Shown here: positions 6,728-13,032 of the stretch, one piece after another
Position numbering within the stretch: position 1 is the stretch's first letter
Layout of the letters: every line of letters begins with the position of its first letter
NCBI GenBank assembly: GCA_026770575.1
Contig: MU657539.1
Location: 9,453 to 22,484 of the forward strand
From: Pelagophyceae sp. CCMP2097
Taxonomy: Eukaryota; Sar; Pelagophyceae
Direction: 5' to 3'
DNA length: 13,032 nt
The notes under the pieces: generated by a model
The model's input: the letters and a program-made list of their open reading frames with translations, nothing else
What the model was told of the DNA's origin: nothing
Database searches by the model: none
Translations under genes and position numbers: made by a program

Positions 6728-7326
6728 GGCAGTCAAAATTAGATCAGCCGTTTTTGGCGATTTTTTGGGCGAACATCCTGCCAAAAACCTATCGACCGGA
6801 AAATGTAGGAGACCTAGCTAGAGGGAGGTTTTTCGACGATGACATGGGGGGGCGCCCCCCCATCGAGAGACGCCCACGACGCGCGCATCGCGTTGAAATT
6901 TCCCCCATCGAGAGACGCCGCGCGCCCGTCCTCGGGGGAAGCAGGGCGCGCCCGTCTGTAGGACCGTGCTCGTCATCTCCACGCTACACCTAGGTGCGCT
7001 TACTCGAAGCGCGGCGTCCTTTGCCCTTGGAAACCGTTCGTTCTCTGTGGCTCCTTGTTTGACTCTGCTCGTCCGCGCCCTGCTCGTCCACGACACGCGT
7101 CGCGTAAGCTCCCCCCCATGTGACCGTCGTAAAACCTCCCTCGAGCTAGCCTCATACACTTTCCGGTCGATAGGGTTGATAGGACATCGCTAAAATACAT
7201 TGCCCTTTTGATCGATAACTTGGACTTAATTGAAAAACAATAAAAACCCAATAAAATCTCACGAGAAAACCAGAACGGACCTAAAAAAATGTTAACGTCA
7301 TTGGAGGCTGATTTGATTTGGACTGC
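6728..7326. mobile_element. ~600-bp MITE with long inverted ends, nested in copy B
   Basis: The left end (GCAGTCAAAATTAGATCAGC) and the reverse-complemented right end (GCAGTCCAAATCAAATCAGC) match. Inner inverted arms match further: CTATCGACCGGAAA, then TAGCT, GAGGGAGGTTTT, CGACG and CATGGGGGGG (left near 6789-6852, right near 7112-7177). Copy D lacks this segment between AAAACTATAAGCT and the CAGTACA stretch, which gives an empty site. A 2-3-bp target duplication (TG or GCT) is likely, but the exact ends are ambiguous. No transposase frame is present. The interior repeats CCCCCATCGAGAGACGCC. Confidence 0.65.
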
Positions 7327-7686
7327 TGGGCGTGCAGGACAGTACACTAGTACTCAAAAATGTAAAAGCGCCAAAGAAGCCGTTTTAAAGCCTATAGCTA
7401 TGCCCCAGCGCTTGGCCATAGAGTCTCATGAACGGGTGCGATCGCCCTAAAGAAATGAGGTGATGCAGATTGATAGAACCAAAAAAAAAACGCGCACACG
7501 ATAACGACAGAAGTGTAGGTCGCAACACGGCAGCTATAAGTGAGATAACGACGGCCTTAAAAGGCATTAGCCATACGAAAAGATGGCCACAAGAGAAATT
7601 GGCGCAATCGAAGAAGAAAAGAAACTATAAGCAACCTCACGGGACAATGAGACGTCGAACGTGGAAATCGTATGTCGCCTTGCCAT

Positions 7687-8212
7687 TGGCGGATGCGCCT
7701 GCAGTTGCGACTGCGCCGCAAGTAACGGCTACATGAGGAAAGCTACGCTTCCTGCGGCGGCTGTTTCGAAAGCAGCGGCAGCAGGAGGAAGCTGCGCCTC
7801 CTGCGGCGGCTGCGCCGCCTGCGGCGAAATAAGGCAACTGCGCAGCTTGTTGCGGCTGCGCCACTTGCGACGCTGCGCCGTCTGCGGCGGCTGCGTCATC
7901 ATCAGCGGCTGCGCCGGCTGCGGCAGCTGCATAAAGCGGATTCGCCACATAATACGGCTGCCCAGCCAAAAGCGGCTAACGGCGACTTCGCAACCTAAGG
8001 CGTCTGCGCCTTCTGCTGTGGCAGCATAAGGCGGCTGCGCCGCCTGCGGCGAAGCGCCTCTTGCGGTGGCTGCGCCGCTAGCAGCAACAGAAGGCGGCTT
8101 CGCCGACTGCGGCTGCTGCGCCACCAGCAGCGACAAAAGGCGGCTGCGCCGCCTGCGGCGTATGCGCCGCCTGCTGCGGGTGCACAATGCGGCTGCGCCG
8201 CATGCGACCAGG
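7687..8212. repeat. GGCTGCGCC-rich satellite, block 1
   Basis: This is degenerate, interspersed GGCGGCTGCGCCGCC-type sequence, with recurring CAGCAGCGACAAAAGGCGG. It is near-palindromic, and open frames on both strands are low-complexity by-products. The stretch AACTGCGCAG, TTGCGGCT and CACTTGCGACG at about 7828-7880 matches 12685-12725, so block 1 and block 3 are true copies. Confidence 0.8.
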
Positions 8213-8712
8213 GCAGGAAAAGGGTCCGAGTCCGGACCCGGACCCGCGAAAACCGAGATAGGGTCCGAGTCAAGGTCCGCCTATTCGGGTTGACCCAGAG
8301 TTAGGATCCGGGTTTCGACTCTGGCCTCGGCCTTTGAGGGACCGGTCGACCGGGTCTCGGGTCCGGCCCTTTTGCCTCGGGTCCGGGTCCGGGTTTAGGG
8401 TCAAGGGTCCGGTGCGGTGCGGGCGGGTAAACAAGGCGCCCGTGATCAACCTGGAAGGTGGAATGCACGTCCGAGTCCACGTGCTCCGCACTCGGTCGTG
8501 ATACAATTGTATCAGATATCGGAAGATCCCAAAGTCGAAAACGATTAAAACTCAGTAAGGAGGATTTAATTTAGCATATATTTCAGCGACGCGGGTCCGG
8601 GTTCGGGTTTAGGCGGGTTCGGGATCGGGTCTGGCCTCGGCCGCACTGGTCCAAGTCTCGGGTCTGGGCCGAGTCGAAGACCCGGACTCGGACCCGCGGA
8701 CCCTTTTCCTGC
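8213..8712. repeat. GGGTCC-rich region between two head-to-head repeat copies
   Basis: Two stretches (about 8213-8430 and 8587-8705) consist of degenerate GGGTCC, GGGTTT and GGACCC units. Their outer edges are inverted copies: GGGCAGGAAAAGGGTCCG at 8211-8228 against CGGACCCTTTTCCTGCCC at 8697-8714. CTGGCCTCGGCC appears in direct orientation in both. Between them lie about 150 bases without repeat, including a perfect 16-bp palindrome, TGATACAATTGTATCA, at 8499-8514. No gene is supported. Confidence 0.6.
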
Positions 8713-8979
8713 CCTGCATGCGGCGGCTGCGCCGCCAGCAGCGGCAAAAGGCGGCTGCGCCGCCTGCGGCGGCTGCGCCGCCTGCGGCGGCTGCGCCGAC
8801 TGCGGCGGCTGTGCCGACTGCGGCGGCTGCGCCGACTGCGGCGGAAGCATAAGGCGGCTGCGCCACATGCAACGGCATCGCCGAATGCGGCGGCTGCGCC
8901 GCCAGCAGCGGCAAAAGGCGGCTGCGCCGCAGTTACGAAACCGACAAATCCTTGGGGATAGCCCATACGGGGGGCCTAA
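8713..8979 (+). repeat. Dispersed repeat copy C: satellite plus hairpin-CTAA end
   Basis: Satellite DNA occupies 8716-8928. It contains a clean 18-bp tandem array, TGCGGCGGCTGCGCCGMC, 8765-8836, four units with partial units on both sides. It joins directly to 8929-8979, which is almost identical to 2144-2194 of copy A (GTTACGAAACCGACAAATCC, then TTGGGGATAGCCC). The copy ends in CTAA at 8976-8979, followed by T. The ~700 bases found between satellite and terminus in copy B are absent, and the satellite has the opposite orientation relative to the terminus. Confidence 0.6.
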
Positions 8980-9235
8980 TCGTGCGCCGCCATCTTCCGC
9001 GCCTTGGCGTCGTCTTGCGTCTCGGCGCCGTGGTCAAACGGCGCCGGCCCCTGACCCTGAAGAGCAGCAGCTTGCGGCTCCATCGCATCGTCCGAGCACG
9101 CCGCCGCGGCAGGGGCCGGCGCGGCCTGCTGCGCCGCTGCGCCGCAGCGTCCGAAACGACACTGCGCGCGCGTGCGAGCTGGATCTTCGCTCGAGAGATC
9201 CGATCTTCGCTCTGTGATGAAATTTTGAAATCGAT
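8976..9235 (-). pseudogene. Possible terminal exon remnant of an unknown gene
   Basis: On the minus strand a frame is open from 9235 to TAG at 8976-8978. Its end reads like a protein tail: MEPQAAALQGQGPAPFDHGA then ETQDDAKARKMAAHD. A possible AG acceptor lies inside the Ala/Gln-rich stretch upstream. The stop codon is supplied by the CTAA end of repeat copy C. No upstream exon is found, because the transporter leader starts at 9387 on the other strand. I do not recognise it and it may be a chance frame. Confidence 0.2.
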
Positions 9236-9386
9236 TCTAATTTAAAAATTGAGGGTATAGAGAAAGATGCCGCTTCCACTTGAAGCGAAGCTGATTGTCC
9301 AATAGCATATCATTCTTCGGCGACCCCTTCTCTCTCGCCAACCACGTTTGCTTTCCCTCTCGGACAATCAACTTGAACTATCGTTC
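9236..9386 (+). promoter_or_regulatory. Upstream region of second transporter gene
   Basis: This AT-rich stretch should contain the promoter. I see no motif that I can name and no similarity to 2195-2431, so the promoters of the paralogues have diverged or been replaced. Confidence 0.3.
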
Positions 9387-9466
9387 CTGCACCGGCGGAG
9401 TCTCTGCAGACTCCTGAGAAGCACGGTCAACACCCGGATCAAGGTAATTCTTGCGGCGGGGAGCAG
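9387..9466 (+). promoter_or_regulatory. Conserved 5' leader block of transporter gene 2
   Basis: This is the counterpart of 2432-2511, with four substitutions in 80 bases. The first hairpin is perfect here: GGAGTCT (9397-9403) with AGACTCC (9408-9414), loop CTGC. In gene 1 the same stem is kept with G-U pairs. The second structure (CCCG/CGGG enclosing CAAG/CTTG) is unchanged. The possible AAG|GTAATT donor is also kept. The block ends 31 bases before the start codon, and after it the two leaders differ. Confidence 0.55.
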
Positions 9467-9497
9467 AGCAGTCGCGTAGCCCAGTCCAAGTGCCAAG

Positions 9498-11712
9498 ATG
9501 TCGCCTTCCGTGGCCCGCGCACTGCAAGCCGCAGAGGCTTTTAACGTCCCCGTCGCCGGGGCCTGGGGCGTGCTCTACGGCCTGCTGGTCGCGTTCAGCG
9601 TGGTGACGCTCGTCGAGCTGCTGCGAAAGAAGGCACCGGTGCAGTACCTCATCCGCCCAGATGACGGGTTCTTCTCGCACCGCGGCCAGTCAAAGTGGCC
9701 CACCCTCGCTTTGTCCTACTTCGCGAGTGGCATGGGCGCCTGGATCGTCTACGGCACCACGGAGCTCGGCGCCACGAGAGCAGTGTCCTGGTGGGGCGTC
9801 ATTGGCTACTCGTCCGGCTCCGCGGTACGTCAATCCACCCTTCCAAATGTTTTACGCCTGGGTGCCTCTTCAACGACCCCCTCGCCGCCAACCCCGAGAC
9901 GTTATGGAGTTGAAGCCCCCTTTTGACGCTTTGAGGAAGCGTACGCTTTCAGGTACCGGCCATTTTGCTCATCTGGCTCGGCCCGATCATCAAGAAGCGC
10001 GTGGACGCCGATGAAAAGCTGCAGCTCGGCGGGTTCTCCGCGACGGACTTTGCCCTGAAGAGATACGGCCGGGTGATGCACCTGCACGTCTGCTGCATCT
10101 CCTGCTTCTTCATGTACATCTACATGGTCGCCGAATTGACGACGATCGGCAACGTGCGTCCGCGGAGCGGAGAGGGCGCGGCCGACGAAGGGGTCTCGGA
10201 AGGAGGTTGCATTCAATCGTTTGCTCTCGACGTAGGTCTACGCCCTTCTCGTGGGCAAGAACACGTCGGACGGCGACAACGAGGGTTACACGACGATGGT
10301 CACCGTGTCCGTGGCGGCGTTCACCTGGTTCTACACCGCCGTGGCCGGCCTGCCCGCTTCGATTTTGACGGATAAAGTCCAAGGCGTCGTGATCGCCATC
10401 TTGTGTGTGATGCTCCTTTTCTCATGCGTCACTTTGAAGTCCAACCAGGTCTCGGAACACCAGTTCGACCAGGCCACGGGATGGTGCGTGGAAGGGATGG
10501 GAAGCGTGGGGGAAAGCCTTTTCAGACGATGATCCTCCGTGATTAGGTTCTCCAAAGGCTTCGAAGCTTTGGTCAGCCTGTGGATCGCCATCGCTTCGGC
10601 GGGGCTCTTCAACCAGGGCAACTGGCAGCGCGTCTGGGCGGCGGAGAGCGACCGCGACATTCGCATCGGGTTTTCGCTGGGCGCGTTGATGGTCTTCTTG
10701 GTGATGATGTTTTTTGGAATCATGGGTAAGTCGGATTTCTTCAAATCCACCTTCCCGGGGTCCCTCGTGGAGCCTTTGAGACCACCCGGCAGGCTGCTGG
10801 ACTGTCGCGGGGCCTCCTGGGCCATTTTGGGACGCGCTGTGCAACGCATCCCGGATCGTATAAAACATTCAAAGCCCGCGCTTTTTAGGCATGATCGCCT
10901 TTGCCAACGACCGCGAGGCCTACGAGTCCTACGACAAGCTGGCGTACCTCTCGTTTTTCGACCTGCTGCAGCCTCTGCCGCGGTTCTGGCATTATATCAC
11001 CCTCGCTCTCTTGACCATGCTCGCCGCGTCGTCGCTGGACACGCTGCAGAACGGCATCAGCTCCGTCCTCTCTTCGGACCTGCTCAACCACAAGCTCTCC
11101 CCGAACTGGTCTCGCTTGGTGGTCGTGGGCTTCAATGTCGCCGCCGTCATCCAAGCCGCGGACCGCTTCGAGGTCGTGCCTCTCTTCCTCGTCGCCGACC
11201 TCGTCTGCTCGACTGCCGTGGGGCCGTTGTTCGCGGGGATCATTACCGAAGATTTTAAGCTCGGCCGCTTCTACATTGCCGCGCCGACCGAGGTCGGCGC
11301 CTTCCTCGGCGCCTGCGCGGGCATCGCCGCCGTGCTCGTCAACGGCAAGATCAACGGCGTGCGGACGGCGACGAACCCGATCACGGGCGACATCTACCAA
11401 CGCGGGCCGTTCGCATACTTTTGGTTGAAGAACACCAAGCAGGATGGCACCCCCTACGATTGCGCTTTGTGCGGTGCCAAGACCATGGTCACGTTCATCG
11501 TCGTCCCGCTGGTGGCGTTCTTCGCCACCTTTGTCTTCTCCACGCTGGACGTCTACGTCGGCGGCGAGGCCGCGCGCAGGCCGTTCTTGAAGGTCCCGCG
11601 CTTGGATTCCGTCATCGACGAGGCCGTCAAGGCCGTGCCCATCGACCACGAAGGCAAGGAGGACGACAGCGAGCTGCGCCAGCGCAACAAGGAGGTCGCT
11701 GCGCTCGAGTGA
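9498..11712 (+). CDS. Sodium:solute symporter (SSS) family transporter, paralogue 2
   Basis: Five exons, 9498-9824, 9953-10153, 10236-10483, 10547-10725 and 10889-11712, join into a 592-residue protein. Intron lengths are 128, 82, 63 and 163 nt, with the same positions and phases as paralogue 1, so the models support each other. The ATG has A at -3. Family landmarks are kept: RPDDGFFSHRGQSKW, TM1 FASGMGAWIVYGTTELG, NQGNWQRVWAAESDRD, and the Na2-site TM8 segment AASSLDTLQNG with Ser366 and Ser367. Differences are conservative and lie mostly in helices and loops. The C-terminal tail carries a short insertion (HEGKE region) before DDSELRQRNKEV. Expected role is Na+-coupled solute uptake at a membrane. 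No frame break or missing motif is seen, so it looks functional. Confidence 0.88.
10484..10546 (+). other. Intron 3 of transporter gene 2, partly conserved with paralogue
   Basis: This 63-nt intron is the counterpart of 3580-3635. The donor is GTGCGT and the acceptor TAG. It shares GGGGGAAAGCCTTTT and GATGATCCTCCGT with gene 1, plus a 7-nt length difference near its 5' side. Confidence 0.75.
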
Positions 11713-11970
11713 GCGAAGGCGAAGTAAGGCCCGTGCGTGCAAACGCATGCGCACCCGCAGATGAACGCCCCTCGCCGAGGCACCGCCCCCGGCGCAGCCT
11801 CTCGTATACGAGGCCGCCGAACCAGAGACGCGCCCGCCCGGCTCCTTATCGACGCCACTCAATGAATACCTCTTAGCCCGCAAGGACAACAACAGTCCAC
11901 TCGATAATCGTATCATAATCAAATGCTCATCGCATCCCTGGCCTTCAAGTTGCTGAAGCTCCTTGAGGCG
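11713..11970 (+). promoter_or_regulatory. Conserved, structured 3' UTR of transporter gene 2
   Basis: This matches 4710-4957. The first hairpin is built from different bases than in gene 1: CGTGCGT pairs with ACGCATG, with a GCAA (GNRA-type) loop, at about 11731-11748. The second hairpin (11790-11819) is identical to gene 1. A few indels occur near 11840-11880. The shared ATCATAATCAAATGCTCATC stretch and the CTGAAGCTCCTT near the end are kept. Confidence 0.6.
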
Positions 11971-12028
11971 GCCCCTCGCCCTCGATGGACGTCACATGCC
12001 CGTACCGGATCCGTCGAGTGCCGCACAG

Positions 12029-12177
12029 GGCCCCGTAGGGGCCGGCGCCTATTACTATCTAAGGATATTTTCCACTTTTACCCTTCAATTTTTACTTTAG
12101 AAAGAACGTTCCTTGCGGTCCAAAAAAAAACGTTTAGGGCCCCGTTGTAGGGGCCGGCGGCTATTAATATCTAAGGT
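12029..12177. repeat. Tandem duplicate of repeat-family terminus
   Basis: The hairpin GGCCCC-GTA-GGGGCC at 12029-12043, followed by GGCGCCTATTACTATCTAAGG, recurs about 109 bases later as GGCCCC-GTTGTA-GGGGCC followed by GGCGGCTATTAATATCTAAGG. This is a direct duplication of the family's terminal segment. A GAACGTTCC stretch lies between the copies. Confidence 0.65.
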
Positions 12178-13032
12178 TTTTTGGTTTGTAACTGTCAAAA
12201 GAACTTTTTCAGACTGGTATTTTTTTGTTCGTTGATTGCCATGATTGAACTTACCTGCTCGTTCGCGCCGCTGCGTATGTCGCGTGTACAGATTCCACTT
12301 TTATTTTTTCTTTTTTCGCCGATTTTTTTTTTCAGCGATAGTTTTACATTGACGCGAGGCTGTAGATCGAAGGGGTCTAGTACCCTACGAACCCTTTCCG
12401 TGCGATTGCGCATTAAAGGTTCGTCTAGAGGTATCGACTGAGTGTAGACTCTCTTAGGAAAACGCCGAAAACTATAAGCTAGCGGCGCAGAGCAGTACAA
12501 TAGAACACCAAAAATGAAAAAGGGTATATAAGCCGTTTTTGAGTCTATAGACAGGCCCCAGCGCTTGTCCATAGAGTCCAATGAACAACTGCGCGCGCCC
12601 TAAGAAGAGAAGCTGTTTTGAAAACAACTGAACAGAAAGCGACTGCGCCGTCTGCGGCGGCTGCGCCACCAACAACAAAATAAGACAACTGCGCAGTTTG
12701 CTGCGGCTACCCACTTGCGACGTTGCGCCGTCTGCATCGGCTGCGCCGTCAGCAGAGGTAAAAGGAAGCTGCGCTGTTTGCGGTGGATGCGTGAGGCGGC
12801 TGCGCCGCCTGCGTCGAGACCATAAAGCAGCTGCGCCTCATGCGGCGGCTGCGCCGGCAGCAACGACAAAAGGCGGCTGCGCCTCATGAGACATAAGTGT
12901 AAAACGGCTGCTTCGGCTGCGACGTATGAACCAAGAGCAGCGGTAGCAAGATGCGGCTGCGCCGCAAGATGCGGCTGCACAGCCAGTAGCAGCAAAAGGC
13001 GGCTGCGCCGTCTGCGTCGACTGCATAAAGCG
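12134..13032 (-). repeat. Dispersed repeat copy D, runs off the right edge
   Basis: On the minus strand this copy ends in the hairpin and CTAA (complement TTAG at 12134-12137). From there rightward it parallels copy B: GTAACTG, AAAAGAAC, TTCGCCGA, CGATAGTTT, GAGGCTGTAGA, AAAACTATAAGCT, CCCCAGCGCTTG, CATAGAGTC, then satellite from about 12640. It has no MITE at the site where copy B has one. A hairpin with arms GAGTCTATAGAC and GTCCATAGAGTC lies at about 12540-12580. No gene is supported. Confidence 0.6.
12640..13032. repeat. GGCTGCGCC-rich satellite, block 3 (incomplete)
   Basis: This is the same degenerate satellite as 7687-8212 and 8716-8928, in the same plus-strand orientation, with CAGCAACGACAAAAGGCGG-type junctions. 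It continues to the window edge. The open frames in it are low complexity. Confidence 0.8.

Larger units (their letters stand above)
6371..8480 (-). repeat. Dispersed repeat copy B with nested MITE and satellite
   Basis: The left part (6371-6660) is the reverse complement of copy A, and 6371-6727 plus 7325-7460 parallel 12134-12600 of copy D. Shared stretches include AAAACTATAAGCT, CAGTACA, CCCCAGCGCTTG and CATAGAGTC. The satellite (7687-8212) and the GGGTCC-rich DNA to about 8480 follow. Copy B's terminal hairpin is present (GCCC/GGGC) but decayed, without CTAA. The open frames in it are Ala/Gln/Pro- or Cys/Arg-rich translations of the satellite and I do not call them genes. The right limit is uncertain. 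Confidence 0.5.

Noticed and set aside
7637..8273. Long open frames on both strands through the GGCTGCGCC satellite (Ala/Gln/Pro-rich or Cys/Arg-rich proteins)
   Set aside because: All frames are low-complexity translations of the same short repeat on both strands, so openness is a by-product of composition.
8213..8430. Telomere-like repeat array (GGGTTTAGG, GGGTTAGGG pieces)
   Set aside because: Only isolated units occur amid degenerate GGGTCC, with no run of a telomeric heptamer.

Overview
The window looks like nuclear DNA of a microbial eukaryote, probably a unicellular alga, though nothing in the sequence proves the lineage. The two main genes have short GT-AG introns (56-163 nt, several with GTGCGT donors), GC-rich third codon positions in exons, AT-rich intergenic DNA, and several families of eukaryote-type mobile repeats. 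No rRNA, CRISPR array or bacterial operon is visible.

Two five-exon genes on the + strand, at 2555-4709 and 9498-11712, encode paralogous membrane transporters of 589 and 592 residues. They belong to the sodium:solute symporter (SSS, LeuT-fold) superfamily and are roughly 85% identical in the last exon by eye. All four intron positions and phases are the same. Three of the four introns have diverged, while short blocks of the 5' and 3' untranslated regions stay nearly identical and can fold into matching stem-loops. This points to a tandem duplication followed by divergence, with selection or gene conversion holding the UTR blocks.

Between and around the genes lie repeats. Left edge (1-1480): the last exons of an unknown gene (3-90, then 158 onward) run into a tRNA-like, SINE-like repeat, which is present as two inverted arms (321-690 and 1117-1480). 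1872-2194: a truncated copy of a dispersed repeat family that ends in a small hairpin followed by CTAA, a Helitron-like terminus. 5021-5361: a 337-bp Tc1/mariner-type MITE with 28-bp perfect terminal inverted repeats (TA included). 5638-5759: a tRNA-like sequence on the minus strand followed by an A-rich tail. 5810-5977: a GACA/GACG microsatellite and a hairpin with possible pseudoknot. 6371-8979: two more copies of the dispersed family arranged head to head around GGGTCC-rich DNA, each with a GGCTGCGCC-rich satellite; the first carries a nested ~600-bp MITE. 12029-13032: another copy, running off the right edge.

The transporters probably act at a membrane, importing a small solute with Na+; the substrate cannot be read from sequence. 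The most promising novelty is the conserved structured UTR pair, followed by the Helitron-like repeat family.
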